Below are positions 35,480 to 43,442 of a stretch of DNA of 64,000 bases, piece after piece. The stretch lies in the NCBI RefSeq assembly GCF_030418295.1, contig NZ_JAUHQA010000001.1, positions 2,480,001-2,544,000 of the forward strand, given 5' to 3'. The notes beneath the pieces were generated by a model. That model was not told where the DNA came from. It was given only the letters and a program-made list of their open reading frames with translations, and ran no database searches. This DNA is from Demequina muriae. Its GTDB lineage: Bacteria; Actinomycetota; Actinomycetes; Actinomycetales; Demequinaceae. The position numbers and the translations under genes were made by a program. The first letter of the stretch is position 1. Every line of letters starts with the position of its first letter.

Positions 35480-36631
35480 GTGGCGGGCGAGACGAGACTC
35501 CATGCGGCTCCCGATAGCGTGGTGCACGTGACACGGGGACACGACGAGCGAGTGCGGGGCAGCGCCGAGTTCCGTGGCGTCCGGGCACGAGGCGTGGTCG
35601 AGCACATCGATGCCCGTGTGGACGGGCATCGGCTCTCCGAAGGCGGATTCTGGGTGGTCGTCGGCGACTTCGACGGTCGCATCGATGCGTGGCGCATGGG
35701 TGAGGTCGCTCACGCCGAAGCGGGCGACGTCGAACCGAGCGCCGCACCCCCGTCTGGCCGCGCATGGCACGGCCCCGCGGCCGATGCGTGGGAGACCTCG
35801 CTGTCCCGCGAGGCCTATATGGGCGGCGTCTCGCGCATCCGCGAGGACATTCGCGACGGCACCGTCTACCAGGTGAACCTCTGTCGGGTCCTGAGTGCAC
35901 CGCTCCCCGCGGGGCCGGCAGGGCCCGATGCGGTCGCGCTCTCCGAGCGCCTTGCCATCGGCAACCCCGCCCGCTACGCCAGCCGCATCGTGATCCCCGC
36001 AGGCGACGCACACCCTGGCGCCTGGATCGTGTCCGCGTCGCCGGAGCTGTATCTCAGTGTCGAGCGCGACACGCTGCGGTCGTCGCCCATCAAGGGCACG
36101 GCTGCGCCCGGAGTCGCGATGCTCGACAAGGACATCGCCGAGAACGTGATGATCACCGACCTGGTGCGCAACGATCTGTCCCACGTGGCTCAGCCCGGAT
36201 CCGTGGCCGTCCCCGAGCTGCTTGCGGAGCACCAGCACCCTGGCCTGACCCATCTCGAGTCCACGGTCGAGGCATCGCTCGCACCCCGCTACTCATGGAC
36301 CGCGCCCCTGTGGCCCGCACTGCTCGACGGCACCTTCCCGCCAGGGTCGGTCTCGGGAGCGCCCAAGTCGTCGGCCCTGCGCATCATCGAGCGCGAGGAG
36401 ACCGCGCCTCGAGGGCCCTATTGCGGCGCCATCGGCTGGATCGATGCCGATGCGCGCCGTGCGGAGCTGGCCGTCGGGATCCGCACCTTCTGGTGGCGCG
36501 ACGGTCGGCTGCGGTTCGGCACCGGCGCAGGCATCACGTGGGGCTCCGACCCGGCGGGCGAATGGGACGAGACCGAACTGAAGGCCAGACGCTTGATCGG
36601 CCTGGCATCAGCCGGGATACTTCACTCATGA
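35480..36631 (+). CDS. pabB: aminodeoxychorismate synthase component I (chorismate-binding protein)
   Basis: This enzyme aminates chorismate to 4-amino-4-deoxychorismate for folate synthesis, with a PabA glutaminase not seen here. The 383 aa product has GTVYQVNLCRVLSAPLP, SPELYLSVERD, the active-site segment SPIKGT, LTHLESTVEASL and PGSVSGAPKSSALRIIE. Lys in PIKGT (TrpE has PIAGT) marks it as PabB rather than anthranilate synthase. The N-terminal part is short. GTG at 35480 is taken as start; downstream GTGs near 35520 are alternatives. Its stop overlaps the pabC start (ATGA). Confidence 0.88.
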   Translation: MAGETRLHAAPDSVVHVTRGHDERVRGSAEFRGVRARGVVEHIDARVDGHRLSEGGFWVVVGDFDGRIDAWRMGEVAHAEAGDVEPSAAPPSGRAWHGPAADAWETSLSREAYMGGVSRIREDIRDGTVYQVNLCRVLSAPLPAGPAGPDAVALSERLAIGNPARYASRIVIPAGDAHPGAWIVSASPELYLSVERDTLRSSPIKGTAAPGVAMLDKDIAENVMITDLVRNDLSHVAQPGSVAVPELLAEHQHPGLTHLESTVEASLAPRYSWTAPLWPALLDGTFPPGSVSGAPKSSALRIIEREETAPRGPYCGAIGWIDADARRAELAVGIRTFWWRDGRLRFGTGAGITWGSDPAGEWDETELKARRLIGLASAGILHS

Positions 36632-37500
36632 GCGTGATCGTGTGGTCCGGTGGCGCACTGCGCGCGCCGGGCGAACCGATCATCACCGCCACGGATCACG
36701 GTCTCACTGTGGGGGACGGCGTCTTCGAGACTCTCACCATTCGCGACGGCCAGCCCTTCGCGCTCACCCGCCACCTCGCGCGGCTGCGGTACTCGGCGGA
36801 GCGCATCGGCCTGGCGGAGCCCGATGCGGACGCCGTTCGCGCGGGCATCGCGGCGGTGATGGAGGCGGGCGCGGGCGCGCTGACGCGCCTTCGCGTGACC
36901 GTCACCTCGGGTCAGGGGCCGATGAGCTCGGCGCGCGGCGACGGACCGCAGACCGTGGTGGTCACCGGGGGACAGGCGGCTCGCCCGCACGTGTGTCACG
37001 CCGTGCGCGCGCCCTGGCACCGCAACGAGCGGTCGCCTCTCGCCGGCGTGAAATCCACGTCGTACGGCGAGAATGCCGTGATGGCGGCATACGCGCGTGA
37101 CAAGGGCGCGGACGAGGCCATCGTCGCGAACACGCACGGCAACCTGTGCGAGGGCACCGCGACCAACGTGTTCGTCGAGGTCGATGAGGAGATCGTGACG
37201 CCGCCGCTCGCATCGGGCTGCCTGCCGGGGATCACGCGGGGGCTCGCCCTCGAATGGGCCGCCCAGGCGGGACTGCCGATCCGCGTCGCGGCACCCGGCG
37301 AGCTCACCATGAGCGTGCTCGACGCCGCGATCGAGGGCCGCGCCCACCTCGCCGTGACATCCTCGACCCGTGGCGTCCAGCACATCGCGAGCCTCGATGG
37401 GCACGACCTCGCAGCGGGTCGACTGCTGCGCAAGCTGGGCGCGCTGTTCGAGCTCAACGCCGAGCGCGATCCCGATCCGGCGCCGCGTCGCTCCTCGTAA
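36628..37500 (+). CDS. pabC: aminodeoxychorismate lyase (PLP fold type IV)
   Basis: This 290 aa enzyme releases pyruvate from 4-amino-4-deoxychorismate to give 4-aminobenzoate. The PLP lysine lies in LAGVKSTSYGENAVMAA. EGTATNVFVEV and SGCLPGITRG are the phosphate-binding segments of the fold type IV aminotransferase family, and ATDHGLTVGDGVFETL is the family's N-terminal signature. Branched-chain or D-amino-acid aminotransferases share these motifs. The 4-base overlap with pabB is the main reason to call it PabC. Confidence 0.87.
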   Translation: MSVIVWSGGALRAPGEPIITATDHGLTVGDGVFETLTIRDGQPFALTRHLARLRYSAERIGLAEPDADAVRAGIAAVMEAGAGALTRLRVTVTSGQGPMSSARGDGPQTVVVTGGQAARPHVCHAVRAPWHRNERSPLAGVKSTSYGENAVMAAYARDKGADEAIVANTHGNLCEGTATNVFVEVDEEIVTPPLASGCLPGITRGLALEWAAQAGLPIRVAAPGELTMSVLDAAIEGRAHLAVTSSTRGVQHIASLDGHDLAAGRLLRKLGALFELNAERDPDPAPRRSS

Positions 37501-37507
37501 ACGATGG

Positions 37508-37523
37508 ATGAGAGCACTCTCAT
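37508..37523. promoter_or_regulatory. palindrome ATGAGAG-N2-CTCTCAT upstream of the repeat-protein gene
   Basis: A perfect 16 bp palindrome (7 bp arms, 2 bp centre) lies between pabC and the Ser/Pro/Ala-repeat gene, about 82 bp upstream of that start. A third half-site, CTCTCATCC, is at 37539-37547, 22 bp downstream of the second arm. The same palindrome occurs upstream of the two-component operon at 40411-40425, which suggests binding by that response regulator. A T-tract is absent, so it is not an obvious pabC terminator. Confidence 0.5.
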
Positions 37524-37604
37524 GTGGCTCTCCCCGTTCTCTCATCCGGCGTCGGCACAGTAGTTCTCGAGGGGCCCGCACGGGGCTCCGCTAGGAGGAT
37601 CATC

Positions 37605-38057
37605 ATGGCCAAGCAGACAGCATGGATCGTCACCGGAGCACTCGGCATCGCCGCGCTGGGCACGGGCGCCGCCTTCGCCTCCAACAACGACGACCGCCCC
37701 GACCTCGGCCCCGGCGTCGAGCTCAGTGAGAGGAGCGACCGCCAAGGGGGCGTCGTCACCATCAGCTCGCGGATGTCGAGCGTCACTCCCGTGAGCGTCC
37801 GCACCAGCGCGTCGCCGCAGTCGCCGGTGTCCGTGCTCTCGACCCCGAGCCCCGCCTCGACGCAGAGCGCCGCCTCCCAGGCGAGCCCCGCATCGGCCCC
37901 GAGCCCGGTGTCGAAGGCCAGCCCGGCATCGGCGCCGAGCCCGGCGTCGAAGGCCAGCCCCGTGAGCCCCGCCAGCCCGGCTTCCGCCAACAGCCCCGCC
38001 TCGGCGAACAGCCCCGAGTCCGCTGACTCGCCCGCCTCCGCCGAATCGGCGGACTGA
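37605..38057 (+). CDS. secreted Ser/Pro/Ala-repeat protein
   Basis: This 150 aa protein follows a strong CTAGGAGGATC ribosome-binding site. Residues 1-26 look like a signal peptide (MAKQTAWIVTGALGIAALG then GAAFAS). After a short linker, from about residue 66, it consists of low-complexity SPAS-type repeats (SPAS, SPVS, SPES) with interspersed K, N, Q and later E/D, ending SADSPASAESAD. It has no membrane anchor or sortase motif. Such tails may span or decorate the cell wall; the function is unknown. It is transcribed toward the two-component operon, which reads the opposite way, and shares an upstream palindrome with it. Confidence 0.75.
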   Translation: MAKQTAWIVTGALGIAALGTGAAFASNNDDRPDLGPGVELSERSDRQGGVVTISSRMSSVTPVSVRTSASPQSPVSVLSTPSPASTQSAASQASPASAPSPVSKASPASAPSPASKASPVSPASPASANSPASANSPESADSPASAESAD

Positions 38058-38165
38058 GGCCCCCCGCCACGGCCCGTCCACGCGTCGCTGATGCCTCAGC
38101 GGCCCGTGGGCGGGCCTGGTGGCGTCCGGGACCGGGAATGCGCTGACGCCGTCGCAGGACCGGTG

Positions 38166-38849
38166 TCAGGTCGACTGGGCGGCACCGCCGTCGCGCCGCC
38201 AGCGGTAGCCCACGCCTCGCACCGTCTCGATCCACTCCGCGCCCACTTTGGCCCGCAGGTAGCGCACGTAGACGTCCACCACGTTGGACCCGGGGTCGAA
38301 GTCGTAGCCCCACACCTGGGCGAGCAGCTGTTCGCGAGCGAGCACCTGGCCCGGGTGCCGCATCAGCGTCTCCGCCAGGGCGAACTCTCTTGCGGACAGA
38401 TCGATGGTGCGGCCCTGGAGAGACACCGTCCGCGCCCGCAGGTCCAGCACCAATGACCCGTGCTCGATGGTGGTCGCGTCCGCGCCGTCCACGTGACGCA
38501 GACGCAGGCGAATGCGCGCGAGCAGCTCGTCGAACCCGAACGGCTTCGACATGTAGTCGTCGGCGCCACCCTCGAGGCCCGCGACGGTGTCGTCGAGCGA
38601 GCGACGGGCAGTAAGGATGATCACCGGCGCGCTGACCCCGCTGTCGCGCATGCGGCGCAGCAGGTCCATGCCATCGCCGTCCGGCAGGCCCAAGTCGAGC
38701 ACGATCAACGCCGGATCGTTCACCAGCACGGCGTCCATGCCCTCCCGCACCGTGGACGCACGGACGGGTACGTAGCCCGCGGCGGTGAGGCCCTTGGCGA
38801 TGAAGGACGCGATACGATCCTCGTCCTCGACGATAAGGATCTGGGTCAT
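38166..38849 (-). CDS. OmpR-family response regulator
   Basis: This 227 aa DNA-binding regulator has a receiver domain with acidic pocket EDED (residues 8-11), phospho-acceptor Asp52 (IVLDLGLPDGDG) and the conserved Lys in SKPFGFDELLARI. A winged-helix output domain follows (about 130-220, ending VRGVGYRWR). Its start overlaps the stop of the histidine kinase gene by 4 bases. The likely targets include its own operon and the neighbouring repeat-protein gene through the shared palindrome. Confidence 0.93.
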   Translation of the reverse strand: MTQILIVEDEDRIASFIAKGLTAAGYVPVRASTVREGMDAVLVNDPALIVLDLGLPDGDGMDLLRRMRDSGVSAPVIILTARRSLDDTVAGLEGGADDYMSKPFGFDELLARIRLRLRHVDGADATTIEHGSLVLDLRARTVSLQGRTIDLSAREFALAETLMRHPGQVLAREQLLAQVWGYDFDPGSNVVDVYVRYLRAKVGAEWIETVRGVGYRWRRDGGAAQST

Positions 38850-40366
38850 GCGGTCACCTCAGGCTCGGGGGAGGGCGGGAGCACGATCGTGAAGGTCGAC
38901 CCCTCTCCGGGTGCGGAGACGCACTGGACGGTGCCGCCGTGGCCCTCGGCGATCGCCTTCACGATCGCGAGGCCCAAGCCGGATCCGTCGGTGCTGCCAT
39001 CCCCGGCGCGCACGAAGCGTTCGAAGATGCGCTCCTGGTCCTCGGCGGCGATGCCCACACCCTCGTCCCGCACCCACAGCTTGGCTCCCTCGGGAGTCGA
39101 TGCGGATCCCAGGCAGATGGCGGAGCCCGCGGGTGAGAACTTCACGGCGTTGGCGGCGAGCTGCAGCCAAGCCTGCGTGAGGCGCTCGCGGTCGCCGCGA
39201 ACCGTGGCGTCGCCGCGGGCCTCCACCGACCAGTCGCGGTCGCCCAGCATGACCACCTTGTCGAGGATGTCGTCGGTCAGCGGGCCGATTCCCACCTCTC
39301 CGAGGGTCACGAAGTCCGGTCGGTCGATGGTCGCGAGGGTGGTGAGGTCGCCCACGACACGGTTCATGCGATCCACCTCGTCGAGAGCGAGCGCCCTCAC
39401 CTCGCGTGCATCGTCAGGGTCGTCGGGGTCCATGAGTTCGAGATGGCCGCGCACGATGGTGAGCGGGGTGCGCAGTTCGTGGCGCACGTCGCCCACGAGC
39501 TGGCGCTGGGAGTCGAACGCGGCCTCGATGCGGTCGAGCATCTCGTTGACCGAGGCCGTCATCTGCGCCATGTCGTCCGTGCCGGTGACGGGAATGCGCT
39601 CGGAGACATCGCCGCGGCCGATGCGGGTCGCGGTGCTCGCGAGCACGCGGACGGGGGCCAGGAGTCGGCCGGCGATCGCCCAGCCCACCGCGGTGACCAC
39701 CGCCAGCGACGAGGCGGCCACGAGCGCGTACGTCACGAAGACCTCGTTGAACGCGGCGTGCTCCGCGTCGACGTCATAGCCGAGTACCAGGGCGGCGACA
39801 GAGTCATGGGCGGGCACCGCGTCGTCCGGCTCTTCGGCGAGCGCGCCGTCCGCAGTGGTGCGCACGGGCACTGCGGCGAGCCGATAGCGTGCGATGTCCG
39901 TGGTGATCGTCGTGTACGTGGCCGTGTCGCCGATGACGAGCGGGCCGAGCTTGTCGACCAGCTCCGGATCGTCCTCGAGCGCGATATCGGCGCCGCGGGT
40001 GGTGTACGCGACCTCGCCGCCCACGATCCCGAGCACGCCCTCATTGCGCGCCGGGATCACGCGCTCCATCGCGGTGCGCACCAGTTCCTCAGGGGAGGCG
40101 AACGGCTCGCCGGTGCGCGGGTCCACCCCTACTGTCGCGAGCACCCGGAACTCCTCGGCGGAGGCGGACAGGTCGGCGTCGATGCGGGCGTCCACCCGCG
40201 CGTCCTGCAGCGCAGACGCGGTGTATCCGGCGGTGAAGAGCGCGAGGGCGGTGAGGCCGAGCACCGCCAGCAGGATGGCGGACCTCACCGTGAGGTGGGG
40301 GAGGCGGAGGCGCCACCGACGGCGCGCGGGCGCCGCTGGGGGGTCGTCCTGCACGCTGTCCGTCAT
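38846..40366 (-). CDS. sensor histidine kinase
   Basis: This 506 aa membrane kinase has a basic N-terminal tail, a first transmembrane helix near residues 30-50, an extracytoplasmic sensor region of about 180 residues, a second transmembrane helix (LVAASSLAVVTAVGWAIAGRLL), HAMP, HisKA with DVRHELRTPL and HATPase_c with GSGLGLAIVKAIAEGHGG. The ligand is unknown. The ATG at 40366 gives MTDSVQDDPPAAPARRRWRL. The upstream palindrome at 40411 is about 45 bp before this start. Confidence 0.92.
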   Translation of the reverse strand: MTDSVQDDPPAAPARRRWRLRLPHLTVRSAILLAVLGLTALALFTAGYTASALQDARVDARIDADLSASAEEFRVLATVGVDPRTGEPFASPEELVRTAMERVIPARNEGVLGIVGGEVAYTTRGADIALEDDPELVDKLGPLVIGDTATYTTITTDIARYRLAAVPVRTTADGALAEEPDDAVPAHDSVAALVLGYDVDAEHAAFNEVFVTYALVAASSLAVVTAVGWAIAGRLLAPVRVLASTATRIGRGDVSERIPVTGTDDMAQMTASVNEMLDRIEAAFDSQRQLVGDVRHELRTPLTIVRGHLELMDPDDPDDAREVRALALDEVDRMNRVVGDLTTLATIDRPDFVTLGEVGIGPLTDDILDKVVMLGDRDWSVEARGDATVRGDRERLTQAWLQLAANAVKFSPAGSAICLGSASTPEGAKLWVRDEGVGIAAEDQERIFERFVRAGDGSTDGSGLGLAIVKAIAEGHGGTVQCVSAPGEGSTFTIVLPPSPEPEVTA

Positions 40367-40410
40367 CCCGTCAGTCTGGCACCTGAGTGGGCGCCCACCA
40401 GGGCGGACGC

Positions 40411-40425
40411 ATGAGAGTTCTCTCA
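40411..40425. promoter_or_regulatory. palindrome ATGAGAG-N2-CTCTCA upstream of the two-component operon
   Basis: The sequence ATGAGAGTTCTCTCA differs from the element at 37508-37523 only in the 2 bp centre and the final base. It lies 45 bp upstream of the histidine kinase start and about 70 bp from the divergent tRNA-Val gene. It is the best candidate for an autoregulatory site of the response regulator. Confidence 0.5.
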
Positions 40426-40496
40426 CGATCGCTCGGCCCCCTCGGAGGGGGTGTGCGCGGGCCGCCGCGAGGACGCGCTACTATTGTTCTCGCTCA

Positions 40497-40568
40497 GGGC
40501 GATTGGCGCAGTGGTAGCGCGCTTCCTTCACACGGAAGAGGTCACTGGTTCGAACCCAGTATCGCCCA
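40497..40568 (+). tRNA. tRNA-Val (CAC)
   Basis: The acceptor GGGCGAT (40497-40503) pairs with ATCGCCC (40561-40567), and the discriminator is A. The anticodon arm CTTCC-TTCACAC-GGAAG gives CAC. CCA is not encoded. A TACTAT -10 element (40479-40484) sits 13 bp upstream. Its 3' half is the left attachment site of the island that follows. Confidence 0.95.
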
Positions 40569-40631
40569 CTCGTAGAAAGCCCTGGTATCCCTTCTCGCCG
40601 ATGGGTGCCAGGGCTTTTTGCATGCGCGGCG
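40523..40631 (+). repeat. left attachment repeat (attL) in tRNA-Val(CAC)
   Basis: This segment starts in the anticodon stem of tRNA-Val and runs through its terminator to about 40631. It is repeated in the same orientation at 44627-44735, 4104 bp away, with only five mismatches over the first 105 bases (positions 40543, 40573, 40588, 40614 and 40617). A direct repeat of the 3' half of a tRNA is the classic footprint of tyrosine-recombinase integration. Confidence 0.88.
40576..40619 (+). terminator. terminator of tRNA-Val(CAC)
   Basis: AGCCCTGG (40578-40585) pairs perfectly with CCAGGGCT (40608-40615), followed by a T run to 40619. It is part of the attachment repeat, so a slightly altered copy also exists at about 44681-44723. 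Confidence 0.8.
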
Positions 40632-40750
40632 TTGGTCGATGCGTGCCCTAACGGCACTCACAACCCCACCGCGAGGTGAGTCAACTCGAATGTAGGTGTT
40701 GTCCATGTGGAACAGCCTTGCCTGACCACCTCGAGTATCAGGAAGGCCGG

Positions 40751-41218
40751 ATGGTGAGAACGTACGAGCCGCGGGATCTCGGGGAGCTCGCCGAACTTGT
40801 GCGCAACGCGCGAGGTGCGATGCTCTCGATAGAGGCCGAACCGAGCCGGAACCTCAAGGAACTGTTCCCCGCGATGTGGTGTGAACATTCCTCTATCGTG
40901 ATAGCGGAGACGCTCCTGCGGCGAGGACTCGGTGCCTGGACCTTCGTCGCTATGGGGCACCGCGACGGTCCCAATGGTCACGCTTGGCTCGAGCTGCGAG
41001 ATGAGGGCGAGAATCGACTTGTGACGATCGACGCGACGATTGATCAGTTTGACTGGGGCAGGGACTTGCCTTTCGTGAGCGCGACGCAGACCCGTGCCGC
41101 GACAGAGTTCACCGTGCCGCGCTATTCGGGTCCATGGCAGCACTGGCCCGTTCTCGAGAGGGACTCCTCGTTTCTGACTTACGCCGAGGCCTTCGTGAGG
41201 CAGTCAGGCCTTATTTGA
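40751..41218 (+). CDS. transglutaminase/cysteine-protease-like protein (island)
   Basis: The ATG at 40751 follows GGAAGG; the frame is open to 40676. The 155 aa product shows a plausible papain-like triad: Cys in AMWCEHSSIVIAETLLRRG, His in GHAWLEL and Asp in TIDATIDQF, in the order and spacing of transglutaminase-like or NlpC-like hydrolases. No signal peptide or membrane segment is present, so it would act in the cytoplasm. The substrate is unknown. It is the first gene inside the island and has no partner on its strand nearby. Confidence 0.6.
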   Translation: MVRTYEPRDLGELAELVRNARGAMLSIEAEPSRNLKELFPAMWCEHSSIVIAETLLRRGLGAWTFVAMGHRDGPNGHAWLELRDEGENRLVTIDATIDQFDWGRDLPFVSATQTRAATEFTVPRYSGPWQHWPVLERDSSFLTYAEAFVRQSGLI

Positions 41219-41321
41219 GTGGTTTCTTCGCAGCGCAGGTTCTGCGACAGCAATGTCACAGCCAGAGCGCGCTGCGGAGTGACCCCAGCGCCGCAGCCTG
41301 CGGCTCAGAGCCGCAATGCTC

Positions 41322-41440
41322 CTAGATGTTCAGCGTCGTCGATGCTCTCGCGTGGCCGAGGACTCGAGGCATGGCGACGATGTCCGCACCGCCGGCGATC
41401 ATGAGTGAAGCGGCGGATTGGCGCAGAGTGTGCACGGACG
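41322..41440 (-). pseudogene. C-terminal remnant of a tyrosine integrase
   Basis: On the minus strand the frame reads HTLRQSAASLMIAGGADI and then RVLGHARASTTLNI, the HxLR box and LGH box of phage-type tyrosine recombinases. The codon after TTLNI, where the catalytic Tyr belongs, is TAG (41322-41324), followed by GAG CAT. The similarity fades upstream of about 41440, so the catalytic Arg I and the N-terminal domains are lost. Both facts argue that the island's own integrase is dead. Confidence 0.78.
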
Positions 41441-41499
41441 CCACGCACTGGCCCACCCGCGGCACCCCGACCAAGGCCGCACCTACGCGCCTGTTCGAT

Positions 41500-41796
41500 C
41501 TGCCGGTGCCGCTTGACGCGGCCATCCTTGAGGGGGAACCAATCGTCGCGGACTGGGCGACCGTGAGCCTGCGCCACCTCAATGGCATGGGCGTTCGCTG
41601 GCACGAGCACGGCGCCCAGACCGAGAGCGAGGCAGTGCTGGATATGTTCTCCCGCAACGTCCTGTACTTCCGCGCCGAGGTCCGCAACGCGCCGATCATC
41701 GCGTCGCCACTATCGGTGCGGCTCGTGGATCTCACGGCGGCGCAGGACGTGCCGCGCTGCCCGCCAGGTCCGGGGGCGTCGGCGTGTCGGAGGTAG
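41500..41796 (+). pseudogene. coding-like fragment of unknown family (island)
   Basis: The plus-strand frame ending at the TAG at 41794-41796 has strong GC-rich third positions and a protein-like composition, beginning about LFDLPVPLDAAILEGEPIVA and including GMGVRWHEHG, FSRNVLYFRAEVRN and SVRLVDLTAAQD. No convincing start is seen: the same frame upstream reads through the antisense integrase remnant. It may be the 3' part of a gene truncated when the elements recombined. I do not recognise the family. Confidence 0.4.
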
Positions 41797-41857
41797 GTGT
41801 CAGAGCCGCTCGCCAGACTAGACACGCCAACACAGGCATCGGGGAATTGGGGAGACC

Positions 41858-42103
41858 ATGGCCGAGAACATCCGCATCGAGTTCGACGAGCAGGCACTCA
41901 ACAGGCTCGGCGGCGACATCGCTGCAAAGGCCGAGAAGGCGATCAACGGCGTTGCCGACGACATGGCAGGAGGCAACTCAGACGCAATCGCTGTCGAGAT
42001 TGAGAAGCGGCTGCGCTCTGTAGGCATCGAGCCACACTCAAGCGTTGTGAAAGAGCACGCTGAGAGGATCGCACTAGCCCGAGGGGCCGACGCCAGTGAC
42101 TGA
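41858..42103 (+). CDS. small helical protein of unknown function (island)
   Basis: This 81 aa protein starts at an ATG after GGGGAGACC. It is predicted to be mostly helical and charged (AAKAEKAINGVADDM; VEIEKRLRSVGIEP) and ends HAERIALARGADASD. Small proteins of similar layout occur on actinobacterial mobile elements, but I cannot name a family. It overlaps the next gene by 8 bases, which suggests translation coupling and a joint role. Confidence 0.55.
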   Translation: MAENIRIEFDEQALNRLGGDIAAKAEKAINGVADDMAGGNSDAIAVEIEKRLRSVGIEPHSSVVKEHAERIALARGADASD

Positions 42104-42689
42104 CGCGCCGTTATGGCTTCAGGTGACTGCCGTTGCAGTCCCTGCACTTGTGAGCATCGGTTCGGCTATTTGGGCGTCCAGGTCGGCGAACAGGGCGAGA
42201 AGGTCCGAACGCGACGCTGCTCGGCTTCTAGCGCTTGAAGAACGTACAGCGAGCAAAAAGTACGAGTTGTACGAGCCGTTTGTGGTTCACCTTGGTGATC
42301 TCCTGACGCCCGCACGCAAGGAGGCTGCGGAGGTGCGATCAGAAGAGGTGATGGCTGACTTCCAAACCTCGGTGATGATGTGGGGCTCCGACGATGCGGT
42401 GAGCGCGTTCTCTCGTTTCCGACGAGCATCGTCGACCAATCCACCGGGCCACATAGCCATGAGGTTAGTGGCCGATCTGCTGCTGGCGATCCGTCGCGAC
42501 GTAGCAGTACCTGACAGTCGTGCGACAGGCATGGAGATCCTGGGATCGCGTCTGAACGACTTGAAGAAAGGCAGCGCGATCACCCGTGCCCTTGAAGCTC
42601 CATTTCCCGAGGTTTGCAAGGAGCACGGTTGGGAGCCACCGTTCGACTTTGAGGAGCCCCGGCGCGCACGCTTCGGTAGACGGCGATAG
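42096..42689 (+). CDS. single-pass membrane protein of unknown function (island)
   Basis: The GTG start at 42096 lies inside the end of the 81 aa gene. The 197 aa product has one N-terminal transmembrane helix (VTAVAVPALVSIGSAIWASR), a short basic coiled segment (SANRARRSERDAARLLALEE), and a soluble helical domain that includes FQTSVMMWGSDDAVSAFSRF. The overall layout is seen in many uncharacterised accessory-region proteins. No enzyme motif is visible. Confidence 0.6.
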   Translation: MTDAPLWLQVTAVAVPALVSIGSAIWASRSANRARRSERDAARLLALEERTASKKYELYEPFVVHLGDLLTPARKEAAEVRSEEVMADFQTSVMMWGSDDAVSAFSRFRRASSTNPPGHIAMRLVADLLLAIRRDVAVPDSRATGMEILGSRLNDLKKGSAITRALEAPFPEVCKEHGWEPPFDFEEPRRARFGRRR

Positions 42690-42753
42690 CGGCGCGCAGG
42701 ACCACGCGAACTGGACTTGTCGAGCTGTCGTAGGGGGCCGATAGGGTCACGTC

Positions 42754-43404
42754 ATGGCAGCTAACACTTGCGGCTGGTGCAACCACCGCACCCACATGGC
42801 ATTCGTAAAGGGCACCTACTACTCGGCCCGTGATGGCCAGTTCGATTTTCACAATGCTGCCTACCAGTGCATCAATTGCGAGCGGTACTCGGTGGCGTAC
42901 TGGCAACATCTCTACTACGAGCCTGATCCGTCAGAAGGGCGGTTCGTGGGTGATGGGGGTGGACCAGTTCCTCCGGACTGCGCAGTTTGGAATCCACCGG
43001 CAGGGGCACGCAAGGAGTTCCCCGATGTCCCCGACCACCTCGGTGCAGTCGCGTCCGAGGCGCACCTGTGCCGGGCAACGGGCGCACTGCGAGGGTCAGT
43101 GATACTTGCTCGCTCAGTCATTGAAGGTGTGGCGAAGCATCTTGGTTGTGACGAGTGGGGGATCCAAGCAAAGATCACGTGGCTCCGTGAACAACAGCAC
43201 ATAAGGCCCAAGACCTTCGAGGCTGCGAACGCTCTGCGCCTCGCGGGCAACGACATCGCGCACGCGGATCCTGGTGAGTCCGTTACCGCCGAAGAATGCG
43301 ACGAACTCCTGGTCCTCATGGCTGTAGTTCTGGACGAGGCCCTTGAATCGGACGTGCGGCTCGCCCGCGTGAAGGAAGCGCGAGAGGCTCGCACCGGCAA
43401 GTAG
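42754..43404 (+). CDS. DUF4145 domain protein with N-terminal zinc-ribbon-like cysteines (island)
   Basis: This 216 aa protein opens with CGWCNHRTHM and has a second pair, CINCERY, giving a CxxC-N29-CxxC zinc-ribbon pattern. The DUF4145 part (about 90-200) includes ALRGSVILARSVIEGVAKHL and ANALRLAGNDIAHADPGES. DUF4145 proteins are common on mobile elements and near restriction or abortive-infection genes, and are thought to be HEPN-related. No RxxxxH-type catalytic HEPN motif is obvious here. The function is open. Confidence 0.72.
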   Translation: MAANTCGWCNHRTHMAFVKGTYYSARDGQFDFHNAAYQCINCERYSVAYWQHLYYEPDPSEGRFVGDGGGPVPPDCAVWNPPAGARKEFPDVPDHLGAVASEAHLCRATGALRGSVILARSVIEGVAKHLGCDEWGIQAKITWLREQQHIRPKTFEAANALRLAGNDIAHADPGESVTAEECDELLVLMAVVLDEALESDVRLARVKEAREARTGK

Positions 43405-43442
43405 GGTCCAACCGTCGTACCTCGGCGGATGAAGGGAACTCT

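Noticed and set aside
35480-36631. Anthranilate synthase component I (TrpE) as the identity of the chorismate-binding protein
   Set aside because: The active-site segment is PIKGT with the Lys typical of PabB, and the next gene is PabC-like and overlapping.
41326-41500. Plus-strand start at 41326 for the fragment ending at 41796
   Set aside because: The first ~120 bases are antisense to conserved integrase motifs, so this start would make a chimera; the true start is not visible.
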